DNA of 64,000 bases, taken from Clostridia bacterium. GTDB lineage: Bacteria > Bacillota > Clostridia > Lachnospirales > Lachnospiraceae. The position numbers and the translations under genes are program-made. Positions 24,603-33,183 of the stretch are shown here, in pieces; the stretch's first letter is position 1, and each line of letters starts with the position of its first letter. The stretch lies in the NCBI GenBank assembly GCA_003249225.1, contig QKJQ01000027.1, positions 248,001-312,000 on the forward strand. Reading direction: 5' to 3'. Below the pieces are notes generated by a model. It ran no database searches. It had not been told where the DNA came from and saw nothing but the letters and a program-made list of their open reading frames with translations.

Positions 24603-27600
24603 ATGCTTCCAAAGACACTGCAGCTTCCAAAGTATCATGAAGACCCCCAAATTCTTCACCTTGGCTGCGAAGAAAACAGAAGTTATTATATTCCCTGCTC
24701 AACAACGGAGCCTCACCTCCCAAAGGTTCGGATGTTGAATGGAGACTGGGATTTTTGTTATTACGAAACCCCATTTGAAGTGGAAGACTTTACCCTTCCC
24801 GGATATACTTATCAAAAATACGACAGAATTCCGGTTCCTGGCTGTATACAGATGTATGGATACGATCATCATCAATATACCAACATTAATTTTCCATTTC
24901 CTTATGATCCGCCTTTTGTACCTAACGAAAATCCGACTTGCGTTTATCACACTGTACTGACTATGTCAGATGCAGAACTTCTTGAAGATCAGTTCCTGAA
25001 CTTTGAAGGAGTGGATTCTTGTTTTTATCTTTATGTGAATCAGACACTGGTCGGATATAGTCAGGTCTCACACTCAACAAGCGAATTTAAGATCACCTCT
25101 TCTCTGAAAGAAGGTCAAAACGATCTGACCGTTGTTGTCTTAAAGTGGTGTGATGGAAGTTATCTTGAGGATCAGGATAAGTTCCGTATGACCGGAATTT
25201 TCCGTGATGTGTATCTGCTGTCTCGTCCCAAAGAGCATATCCGTGACTTTTTTGTTAAGACTGCACTCTCTCCTGACAGGAACACAGCAACCATTACCGT
25301 TGATCTTATGTATGCAAATGAAACATTTGATGTATCCTATGTACTGACAGACAGTGAGGGACACGAAATCACAAAAGGTCATTCTGACCAGAGTAAGATC
25401 CGTTTTACGGTTGAACAGCCTTCGTTGTGGAACGCCGAATCACCTTATCTTTATACGTTGACACTTTTCACAAAAGATGAGCAGATTCAGCAAAAAGTTG
25501 GTATCCGTGTAATTGAAATCATTAATGACATCATCCACATCAACGGCACCAGAATCACTTTCAAAGGTGTGAACCGTCATGACAGCGATCCGCTCACCGG
25601 TTTTACCATATCAAAGGAACAGGCTATCAAAGATCTTCGATTGATGAAAGAAGGTAATATTAACGCCATCCGTACCAGTCATTACCCAAATGCACCATGG
25701 TTCACTCAGCTTTGCAACGAATACGGCTTCTATGTTGTAGGTGAAAGTGACCTTGAATGTCATGGCGCCAATAACTTCTATGGTGGCGACTGGAAAAAGA
25801 CCTATGGCGATCTGGTTCAGAAAGAATACTTTGCAAATGCCATTCTTGACCGTAATCAACGAAATGTCATCCGCGACAAGAACAATCCTTCCATTGTGAT
25901 CTGGTCCATGGGAAATGAAGCCGGATACAGCAAAGCACTCGAAGATACCGGACGTTTCATTAAGCAGTATGACCCGAGCCGCCTGCTTCATTATGAAGGC
26001 AGCATCCACAACACAGGCGGACATGTCAACGATACCTCAATGCTCGATATCTACAGCACCATGTATGCTTCTACGGCAGACATAGAAAAGTATTTAGCTT
26101 CTAACCCTAAGCCATATATGCTGTGCGAGTTCATTCACTCCATGGGTAACGGACCGGGAGACATTGAAGATTATTTTGACTGTATCTATAAGAACGATCG
26201 TCTTGTCGGAGGCTTTGTCTGGGAATGGTGTGATCATGCCATAGACCGGGGAATTACAATCAATGGTAAAAAAGTATATCATTACGGTGGTGATTCCGGT
26301 GAATTTCCACATGATAATAACTTCTGTGTGGACGGTATGGTATCACCTGACAGAATTCCGCATCCCGCTTATGAGGAATATAAAAATGTTATACGGCCTG
26401 TTCGTGCCGTTCTCAAAGATGCCGAAAATGGCGTCATTGAACTGACCAATATGCTTGATTTCACGAACCTTCGTGATTATCTTACCCTTCAGGTCGTATT
26501 CTATCTGGACGGAATAAAAAAAGATACCGTTGACCTTGGAACTGTGGATCTTGAACCACATTCTTCAAAGAACATTACGGTACTTGGATTAGACGAACTT
26601 TGCAAAGAAGCTATGGAAGGCGACAGCCTTACGGTTCAGTTGTGCTACATTCAGGCATCCGACAAAGCGTTGACAAAAGCCGGACACAAACTTGGTTTTG
26701 ATCAGTTATTTGTGAAAAGCCATAAAAAGAAACCAGTGAATGCCATCATGGCTCCAATCCAGAAAATGAGTTTTGAAGAAAATCAGACCTATATTATTGT
26801 CAGCGGATCTGATTTTGAGTACACCTACAACAAACAAAAAGGTACTTTTACCTCTCTCTCCTATAAGCAGATGAGCTGGATTACAGCTCCGATAGAATAC
26901 AATATCTGGCGTGCACCGATCGACAACGATTCTCATGCCAAAGAAGAATGGTTCAAAGCAGGTTATGACCGGAGTATGGTACGAGTGTATGATACGAATG
27001 TAGTTTCAGCCAACAACCATATCAGCATAACCAGCAAACTGGCAATCACAGCAATACAGATCCAGCACATTATTGATCTGACCACGACCTGGACCATCGG
27101 CAGCGATGGCAGCATCACAGTTTCACTAGATGGAAAGAGAAATACGCTTCTTCCCTTTTTACCAAGATTCGGATTTCGTTTCTTCCTTCCGGATGCATTT
27201 CAGACCATTGGATTTCTTGGGTATGGTCCCGGAGAAAGTTACATAGACAAGCATCGTTCCTCCTATTATGCAAGACATAATGAAACTGTTGCTTCTATGT
27301 ATGTTGATTATATCCGTCCGCAAGAATACGGAAGCCATTACGGATGCGATGAAGTATGTTGTTCAACGGATTCCGGCTATGGATTTAATGTTACCGCCGA
27401 TAAATCTTTCTCCTTCTCCGCAAGCCAATATACACAGGAAACACTTACAAACACCAAGCACAACTATGAGCTGGTTCCGGAGAAAGATACTGTGCTCTGC
27501 ATCGATTATAAAATGAGCGGTGTCGGCTCAAATTCCTGCGGTCCGGTGCTTGCAGATAAATACCGGCTAATGGAAGAAGACATTAACATAGCCTTTACAA

Positions 27601-27617
27601 TTCAGTTTCAAAAGTAA
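24603..27617 (+). CDS. lacZ: Beta-galactosidase, glycoside hydrolase family 2
   Basis: A 1004-residue LacZ-type enzyme with the full architecture: sugar-binding jelly roll (about 35-215), two immunoglobulin-like domains around a TIM barrel (about 300-600), and the C-terminal beta-sandwich that closes the active site. The acid/base Glu is E439 in G-N-E-A-G-Y and the nucleophile is E509 in L-C-E-F-I-H-S-M-G-N. It hydrolyses terminal beta-galactosides such as lactose or host and plant galactosides. There is no signal peptide, so it is cytoplasmic and needs an importer not encoded here. AAAGGAG precedes the ATG. It is alone on its strand, divergent from the AraC gene. Confidence 0.95.
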   Translation: MLPKTLQLPKYHEDPQILHLGCEENRSYYIPCSTTEPHLPKVRMLNGDWDFCYYETPFEVEDFTLPGYTYQKYDRIPVPGCIQMYGYDHHQYTNINFPFPYDPPFVPNENPTCVYHTVLTMSDAELLEDQFLNFEGVDSCFYLYVNQTLVGYSQVSHSTSEFKITSSLKEGQNDLTVVVLKWCDGSYLEDQDKFRMTGIFRDVYLLSRPKEHIRDFFVKTALSPDRNTATITVDLMYANETFDVSYVLTDSEGHEITKGHSDQSKIRFTVEQPSLWNAESPYLYTLTLFTKDEQIQQKVGIRVIEIINDIIHINGTRITFKGVNRHDSDPLTGFTISKEQAIKDLRLMKEGNINAIRTSHYPNAPWFTQLCNEYGFYVVGESDLECHGANNFYGGDWKKTYGDLVQKEYFANAILDRNQRNVIRDKNNPSIVIWSMGNEAGYSKALEDTGRFIKQYDPSRLLHYEGSIHNTGGHVNDTSMLDIYSTMYASTADIEKYLASNPKPYMLCEFIHSMGNGPGDIEDYFDCIYKNDRLVGGFVWEWCDHAIDRGITINGKKVYHYGGDSGEFPHDNNFCVDGMVSPDRIPHPAYEEYKNVIRPVRAVLKDAENGVIELTNMLDFTNLRDYLTLQVVFYLDGIKKDTVDLGTVDLEPHSSKNITVLGLDELCKEAMEGDSLTVQLCYIQASDKALTKAGHKLGFDQLFVKSHKKKPVNAIMAPIQKMSFEENQTYIIVSGSDFEYTYNKQKGTFTSLSYKQMSWITAPIEYNIWRAPIDNDSHAKEEWFKAGYDRSMVRVYDTNVVSANNHISITSKLAITAIQIQHIIDLTTTWTIGSDGSITVSLDGKRNTLLPFLPRFGFRFFLPDAFQTIGFLGYGPGESYIDKHRSSYYARHNETVASMYVDYIRPQEYGSHYGCDEVCCSTDSGYGFNVTADKSFSFSASQYTQETLTNTKHNYELVPEKDTVLCIDYKMSGVGSNSCGPVLADKYRLMEEDINIAFTIQFQK

Positions 27618-27690
27618 TCCGATCAATGCAAACGAAAAAAGCAACCACCTACTTATCAACCGCTAAATTCTTTTAAATATCGTTCTCCTT

Positions 27691-27728
27691 AAGAAGGACC
27701 TGCAAATAGTAACCTGCAGGTCCTTCTT
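27691..27728 (+). terminator. Hairpin after lacZ (possible terminator)
   Basis: Fourteen-bp perfect arms AAGAAGGACCTGCA and TGCAGGTCCTTCTT with a 10-nt loop, between the convergent lacZ and lactonase genes. The flanking T-run is weak on both strands, so termination efficiency is uncertain. Confidence 0.55.
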
Positions 27729-27770
27729 CCAATTCATTCAGAAAATTTATTCTTTGTTTGTTCATTCAAT

Positions 27771-28868
27771 TCATTCTTCCGCTAAGGATATTTTATCCAG
27801 TATCTTTATACAGGTAGGTTTTGCAATATTTGCTATCGTTCCGACCGGTTTTAACACACCGGTCTCTTCCTGGATCAAAAAGGCTGTAATTTCATCTGAT
27901 TCCTGGTTTGCCGCAAAGAGCCAGCTTCCGTAAGGATCGATTTCGATATCGCGCGGGAAGACTCCTCCTGCCGGTGTAAAATTGATCAGAGACAGTTCAT
28001 CTCCATTTTTACTAATGTTATATGCAGCTATGCTGTTGTGTCCACGGTTTGCAACATAAAGAAACTTTCCATCCGGTGTAATCTTGACAGCTGAGCAAAG
28101 ATTTTCGCATTGCATACCCTCCGGCAGCGTACTTATTGTCTGAATCAGTTCGGCTGTGTCATTAACATGTCTTTTAAATACCATGACCTTCGATGTAAGT
28201 TCCGTTACAACATAGAAATACAGGCCATCTGGATGAAAGACAAGATGTCTTGGACCGGATCTGCCTTCTATATGGATGACTTGTCCGGTATCCGACGTAA
28301 GGCAAGGTACGCCTTCCTTCAGATGATATATTCTGATCTGATCGATACCCAGATCAACAGCATACAGGCAGGTCGTGTCAGGCGTATATGTCACAAAATG
28401 CATATGGGGACCTTCCTGTCTCTCCTCGTTCATACTGCATCCTTCGTGCCGTATTCTCTGACTCATCGGTTCAATCTTTCCAGTTTCTGATATCGGAAAT
28501 ACAGAAATAGATCCATCGTTGTAGTTTGCTGTCAAAAGTACGGTTTCTGCGGTATTTAAGGTAAGATGGCACGGACCTTTTCCATGAACCGGCTGCTCAT
28601 TAATTAGCAACAGCTTTCCTGATTCATTGTCAATTTTGTACCCAACAACACCTCCGCCTTTCTTGCCCTGATAACTGTCTGTTTCAACAACAGCATATAG
28701 CCTGGATTCCCCACCGTCCGTAATCAGATAAGAAGGATTCTCTGTTTCAGCCATAACATAAGCTTCTTTTGCCTCACCTGTCTCAGGACGAAACGAAATA
28801 CCATAAATACCTTTACTTCCCGATCCAGTATACGTTCCAATGCATAAAAGATACTCTTTTCGTTTCAT
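27771..28868 (-). CDS. Lactonase family beta-propeller protein (6-phosphogluconolactonase YbhE type)
   Basis: A 365-residue seven-bladed propeller of the YbhE/Pgl family. It starts with G-T-Y-T-G-S-G-S-K-G-I-Y and has G-P-H-M-H-F at about 153, G-R-S-G-P-R-H at about 205, A-N-R-G-H-N-S-I and E-I-D-P-Y-G-S-W-L-F-A-A-N-Q, all typical of the family. It would open a sugar lactone (phosphorylated or free). Its ATG overlaps the stop of the diguanylate cyclase gene (ATGA), so translation is coupled. No zwf or gnd genes are near, so a free-sugar lactone from the upstream Gfo/Idh enzyme is a plausible substrate. Confidence 0.85.
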   Translation of the reverse strand: MKRKEYLLCIGTYTGSGSKGIYGISFRPETGEAKEAYVMAETENPSYLITDGGESRLYAVVETDSYQGKKGGGVVGYKIDNESGKLLLINEQPVHGKGPCHLTLNTAETVLLTANYNDGSISVFPISETGKIEPMSQRIRHEGCSMNEERQEGPHMHFVTYTPDTTCLYAVDLGIDQIRIYHLKEGVPCLTSDTGQVIHIEGRSGPRHLVFHPDGLYFYVVTELTSKVMVFKRHVNDTAELIQTISTLPEGMQCENLCSAVKITPDGKFLYVANRGHNSIAAYNISKNGDELSLINFTPAGGVFPRDIEIDPYGSWLFAANQESDEITAFLIQEETGVLKPVGTIANIAKPTCIKILDKISLAEE

Positions 28869-30016
28869 TTATTAATCTCTTTTCTTTTTGATTTATTCCG
28901 ATACATTTCTTTATCCGCATTATTCAGCAGCAAGTCAATGGTATCGCCCTCCTGAATAACTGAATACCCCATGCTGATCTTTATCTCATAGGAAAAATCA
29001 TGCATATCATTGTATTGTTCTGCGGTGCTCATGATCCGCTCCATAAGATCAATGATTTCATCTTCGGAATTTCGTTCACCAACGATAACAAACTCATCAC
29101 CGCCAAGTCTTGCGACGAGATCCTCACTTCCTTCACTGCATTGCTTAAGTATTTCAGCCGTCTTTTTCAGAACGATGTCTCCGGTTGCATGACCTTGTGT
29201 ATCATTTATTTTCTTAAAATCATCCATATCCATCATGACAGCGAACAAAATATTTCCTTTTCTCTTTGCTTTGCTGCGCCGTTGCAGATGTTGTTCAAGT
29301 CTGCGCCGGTTAAATAAACCGGTCAGATGATCTGTTGTTATCTCTCTGTTCTGAATATTAATATACAGGCTTATACAGGCTAAAAGCGCTCCGATCCAAA
29401 TAATCGACAAGCCATAGAAAAAGAATTGAACTACAGTGCATAATAAAATACTGACAGGAAACATAACAAGATAAAAGTTAACTTTTTTACTTTCCTTCCA
29501 CCGGCTCTTCCTGTAATCAAGAACAGGCAGCATTGCGGATGACAGAAGATAAAACGCACCAACAACCTCCATGATCCAGATCAGATCACCTCTTGCGTAT
29601 ATATTCTCAGTATCAATTACAAAAAACCATCCACTAAACGGACTGCAAAGAGACAGGACAGCACAAAAAATGGCAGGTACTGAATAAAATGGCAGTCGCT
29701 TTTTCAGATCGATCAGACTTTCATAAATCTTATAATCGGTATAACTCAGCCACAAAACACAAAGGACAGAATTTAAGACATAGTACATTGTCGCCGAAAG
29801 ATAATTTATCACATAAAATATACCTTCCTTTTTTCCGTCAGACAACCACATCCCGGTATCAAAAAGAAAAATGAACAATATCGTCCACATGACCATATTA
29901 AAGAGCAACTGGTCGATCGGATGTTCTTTGATCTCACTATGTCGAATATTTCTTAGTAACAGCAAAAGTGTGATCATTCCGACAACATTTAATTCTACAT
30001 ACATTACGACTAGCAA
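28865..30016 (-). CDS. Membrane-bound diguanylate cyclase (GGDEF)
   Basis: A 383-residue protein. About seven hydrophobic segments form an N-terminal sensor (about 1-215), followed by a GGDEF domain (about 225-380) with R-L-G-G-D-E-F-V-I-V-G, which makes c-di-GMP from two GTP. No R-x-x-D inhibitory site is seen at the usual place before the motif. The start is probably the TTG at 30016, five nt after a perfect GGAGG; the first ATG (30004) is 17 nt from that site. The gene sits between a sugar isomerase gene and the lactonase gene, overlapping the latter by 4 bp. Confidence 0.85.
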   Translation of the reverse strand: MLVVMYVELNVVGMITLLLLLRNIRHSEIKEHPIDQLLFNMVMWTILFIFLFDTGMWLSDGKKEGIFYVINYLSATMYYVLNSVLCVLWLSYTDYKIYESLIDLKKRLPFYSVPAIFCAVLSLCSPFSGWFFVIDTENIYARGDLIWIMEVVGAFYLLSSAMLPVLDYRKSRWKESKKVNFYLVMFPVSILLCTVVQFFFYGLSIIWIGALLACISLYINIQNREITTDHLTGLFNRRRLEQHLQRRSKAKRKGNILFAVMMDMDDFKKINDTQGHATGDIVLKKTAEILKQCSEGSEDLVARLGGDEFVIVGERNSEDEIIDLMERIMSTAEQYNDMHDFSYEIKISMGYSVIQEGDTIDLLLNNADKEMYRNKSKRKEINK

Positions 30017-30108
30017 AAGAGCCTCCTGACTATCGAAAACAGTCTGTAACCTTAACAATAATTACGTACAAGCTGGTCCATTTTGTTCATGAACGGATTA
30101 AACCCGAT

Positions 30109-30939
30109 TTATTTATTTACAATAGCAGCCAGAGCACTTAGGGCCATGGTAAAAAGACCTTCTTTTTGATCTCTGCTGTTCCTATCATTTTGTTTTGATT
30201 TCGTAAATCCCGCAAAATCTGTTAACTGAGGTTCAAGCGACAGAAAACCTTGGTATTTGTCATCTTTCATTCTATAAATGATATCCGCTATATGTCCATC
30301 TCCAAATCCGGCAGGAACAACGCTTCCATCTTCCCAAAGAGCATCTTTTATGTGAACAACACCAATATAAGGCGCAAGCATTTCATAAGCTTCCTTTGTG
30401 TCCTGTCTGCACTGAATAAAATTGGCAAAATCAAACGCCATTGATAAATTGCTGCCATGGAAGTTCTTCATAATTTCAAGGCACTGGTCTGCCATGCATC
30501 CATACATTCCCTTTTCATTTTCGTGCAGAAGAATGATCTTGTTTGCTTTTGCATAATCAGATAGCCGTCCAAGCTGATCAAATATTTTTCCTTTGAATTC
30601 CTCTGGCTTTTCTTTATCTGATGTATCAAAACTATAAATCAAAAGATTTTTTGATTTGAGTTTATGTGCACGCTCAATATACTTTTTAAACTCTTCAAAA
30701 TGCGGTTCAAAATCAGCAGAAATATCAATGGTTCCAATGTCAGTAGCCACGCAAGATACAATGATACCGGCTTTTTCAATTAATTTGCCTAATTCATCCA
30801 CTTCTGATTCAGTAAATTGTGATAACTTCATACCACGAATACTTCTGATGTCCATATAGTGAATATTCAATTTATTGAATAACGTAAGCTGCATTGTAAG
30901 ATCCTGGCTGACTTCATCCGCAAACCCAGTAAGTTTCAT
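30109..30939 (-). CDS. Sugar phosphate isomerase/epimerase (xylose-isomerase-like TIM barrel)
   Basis: A 276-residue AP-endonuclease-2/xylose-isomerase-like barrel. Metal-binding residues are suggested by L-L-H-E-N-E-K at about 142, M-A-F-D-F-A-N-F at about 176, V-V-H-I-K-D-A at about 205 and the late S-L-E-P-Q. Family members isomerise, epimerise or dehydrate free or keto sugars; the exact substrate is not predictable. GGGG lies 6 nt before the ATG at 30939. It follows the Gfo/Idh oxidoreductase by 33 bp, a pairing often seen in oxidative sugar pathways. Confidence 0.85.
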   Translation of the reverse strand: MKLTGFADEVSQDLTMQLTLFNKLNIHYMDIRSIRGMKLSQFTESEVDELGKLIEKAGIIVSCVATDIGTIDISADFEPHFEEFKKYIERAHKLKSKNLLIYSFDTSDKEKPEEFKGKIFDQLGRLSDYAKANKIILLHENEKGMYGCMADQCLEIMKNFHGSNLSMAFDFANFIQCRQDTKEAYEMLAPYIGVVHIKDALWEDGSVVPAGFGDGHIADIIYRMKDDKYQGFLSLEPQLTDFAGFTKSKQNDRNSRDQKEGLFTMALSALAAIVNK

Positions 30940-30972
30940 ACTTTTCCCCATTCCTGCGCAATGCTGCACCGG

Positions 30973-32082
30973 TCAGTTTTCAGACCTGCTTCTTTTATTC
31001 AGTTCCTGCAAATACAACTCCTCATCAACCGGCAATTCAATCTTTTTTCCGTACCAGCTAGAGAGATACATGGCATTCGCTATTTCAAGACTCTTGATTC
31101 CTTCTGAGCCTTCTGCAACAAGGGGTGTTCCATGAAGAATATTATTGGCAAAGGCTCTCATAACTCCGGCGTGCTGCGGATTCTCTCCATCTGTCTCTAT
31201 TTCAAATCTTTCACTTACCATCTTATCAAAGCTTCCTTCTGCTTTATAGCAGAATTCTCGCTCATTTTGATTTAATTTATAGAGAATCAGCTTGTTGTCT
31301 TCGCATATAAGTTTGCCCCATTCTAATGTGATCTCAAGCCGGTTCGTTCCGGGTGCATCACCTGTTGAAGTTACGAAAACTCCGGTCGCCCCCCCCGGGA
31401 ATTCCATATAAGCCGTTACATCATCTTCAACTTCAATATCGTGCCACTTTCCGTTATGACAAAAAGCCTGTACACGCTCCGGCATACCGCAGATCCATTG
31501 CAATAGATCAAGGTTATGGAGACATTGATTTATCAATACTCCTCCCCCCTCTCCGCTCCAGGTGGCCCGCCATTTACTCGAATCAAAATAAGCCTGTGGA
31601 CGATACCAGTCGGTAATGATCCAGTTCACGCGCTTAATCTTCCCAAGCTCTCCGCTTGAGATCATTTCATGCATCTTTCGGTATACACAATTCGTCCGTT
31701 GGTTCAGCATAATACCAAATACTTTATCACTCTTTGCAGCGGCTTCATTCATCTCTCTTACATGCTTTGTGTATACACCTGCTGGTTTTTCACACATAAC
31801 ATGCAAATTCTTGCTAAGCGCACGCATGACAAGTTCCGGGTGTAAATAATGCGGAACAGCAATCAGCACCGCATCACACAACCCGGAATCCATTAAGTCA
31901 GTATCATCATGAAATAGCGCTACATCTGAAGGCAGTTCATTTTTGCACCATAAAATATTCTCCTGGCTTCTTGTTGAAACAGCACTCACCCTCATTCCGG
32001 GGACACTGCCATTCATCAGATACCGTAAATGAGCCTTTCCGATTCCGCCTATTCCAATTACTCCCATTCTGATTTCATCCAT
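30973..32082 (-). CDS. Gfo/Idh/MocA family NAD(P)-dependent oxidoreductase
   Basis: A 369-residue enzyme. The Rossmann domain (1-125) has G-V-I-G-I-G-G-I-G-K-A-H, then the family motif C-E-K-P-A-G at about 95, whose Lys is catalytic. The C-terminal alpha/beta domain has E-G-G-G-V-L-I-N-Q-C-L-H-N-L-D-L at about 175-190, containing the catalytic D-x-x-x-H-like residues. It oxidises or reduces a sugar or cyclitol, often at C1 or C3. It is the first gene of a probable four-gene operon with the isomerase, cyclase and lactonase genes. Confidence 0.87.
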   Translation of the reverse strand: MDEIRMGVIGIGGIGKAHLRYLMNGSVPGMRVSAVSTRSQENILWCKNELPSDVALFHDDTDLMDSGLCDAVLIAVPHYLHPELVMRALSKNLHVMCEKPAGVYTKHVREMNEAAAKSDKVFGIMLNQRTNCVYRKMHEMISSGELGKIKRVNWIITDWYRPQAYFDSSKWRATWSGEGGGVLINQCLHNLDLLQWICGMPERVQAFCHNGKWHDIEVEDDVTAYMEFPGGATGVFVTSTGDAPGTNRLEITLEWGKLICEDNKLILYKLNQNEREFCYKAEGSFDKMVSERFEIETDGENPQHAGVMRAFANNILHGTPLVAEGSEGIKSLEIANAMYLSSWYGKKIELPVDEELYLQELNKRSRSEN

Positions 32083-32252
32083 AAAAATACCTCACTCTGA
32101 TACTTATCCGTTATCGAAAAAATCTTCCATACAAGAAACCAGCAAAAGATGGCTCCGTAGTATTTATCTCTGACGTATTGTACCATAAATGAAGTTAAAA
32201 ATCTATCTACTATCATATTCAAAGTATGTATTATATTTTTTACAGCATACAA

Positions 32253-32852
32253 TCAGCTGATCATTTTTTTGTTTGCCGCCATAATAATGTCATTCCAGTT
32301 TGCCAAAACGATCTTTCCGATTTCAGGATCATACATCGATCCCAGATTACTTTTGATCTCTTCGTAACAATAAGAAAAAGAATGTGCTTCACGATAGGTA
32401 CGATCAGATATCATGGCATCAATAGAATCGCATATTGCAATTACTCTCGCTCCGTACGGTATCTCCTCTCCCTTTCGTCCAAGCGGATATCCAGAACCGT
32501 CATAACGCTCATGATGACACAATACAATATCCTTCAAATCACGAAGCTGCTTAGACTTTGCCAGAATTCCAGCACCGATTTCCGGATGACACTTCATTTC
32601 TTCCCATTCTTCATCATTAAGTTTACCTTTTTTATTCAGCACTGCATCCGATATTCCTATTTTTCCTATATCATGCAAATGTGCGGCAATATGTATCTCC
32701 TCAGTTTCCTTCTCCGATAAATCAAGAAATCGGCATACGACCAGAGACATATCACTCACTCGTTCAGAATGTACCGCAGTGCTTGGATCCTTTGCATCCA
32801 GTGCACATGCAATGCACTCAATAATTTCATGATAATCAATATTATTAATCAA
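32253..32852 (-). CDS. HD-GYP domain c-di-GMP phosphodiesterase
   Basis: A 199-residue protein consisting of a single HD-GYP domain: H-S-E-R-V near 28, A-H-L-H-D-I-G-K at about 58-65, H-H-E-R-Y-D-G-S-G-Y-P at about 113-123, then A-R-V-I-A-I-C-D-S-I-D-A-M. All HD-GYP signatures are intact, so it should degrade c-di-GMP. It has no sensory domain, although the short N-terminus may dock to a partner. The start codon is TTG, 8 nt after AAAAGGAG. Confidence 0.88.
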   Translation of the reverse strand: MINNIDYHEIIECIACALDAKDPSTAVHSERVSDMSLVVCRFLDLSEKETEEIHIAAHLHDIGKIGISDAVLNKKGKLNDEEWEEMKCHPEIGAGILAKSKQLRDLKDIVLCHHERYDGSGYPLGRKGEEIPYGARVIAICDSIDAMISDRTYREAHSFSYCYEEIKSNLGSMYDPEIGKIVLANWNDIIMAANKKMIS

Positions 32853-32905
32853 AACCGGTGCTCCTTTTCATCTTTATGTGTAGTTTGATAGTACTTATTA
32901 CCTAT

Positions 32906-32934
32906 ATAATATGCGAAACAAAAATTAATTTCAA
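32906..32934 (-). promoter_or_regulatory. Predicted sigma-A promoter of the HD-GYP gene
   Basis: On the minus strand TTGAAA, 17 bp, TATTAT, about 55 bp before the TTG start. The rest of 32853-33171 holds only the gltD terminator and the short repeats downstream of it. Confidence 0.55.
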
Positions 32935-33040
32935 TTCATTTCTTTTATTTTGTATATTTTACCAATAAAAATTAAATTTCATTCAATTTTTATAACATTG
33001 TCCTATGTTTTTTGTAATTTTACACATGTGTTCTTATAGA

Positions 33041-33092
33041 AATACAAAAAGAACAGGCATCGCCATGACAGCTTTCCTGTTCTTTTTGTATT
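33041..33092. terminator. Bidirectional terminator after gltD
   Basis: Seventeen-bp perfect arms AATACAAAAAGAACAGG and CCTGTTCTTTTTGTATT with an 18-nt loop. T-runs follow on both strands. It lies 80 bp past the gltD stop. Confidence 0.88.
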
Positions 33093-33116
33093 TATTTCAT
33101 CTTAATTTTAACGAAC

Positions 33117-33183
33117 TCATTGAATAACGGATCATTGAATTACTGAATCATTGGATCATTGAATTACCGAACTACTGAATTAC
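33117..33183. repeat. Short degenerate direct repeats at the gltD 3' end
   Basis: The 8-bp motif TCATTGAA/TCATTGGA recurs at 33117, 33132, 33148 and 33156, with T-A-C-(T/C)-G-A-A extensions. The array runs into the last codons and stop of gltD. Confidence 0.6.
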
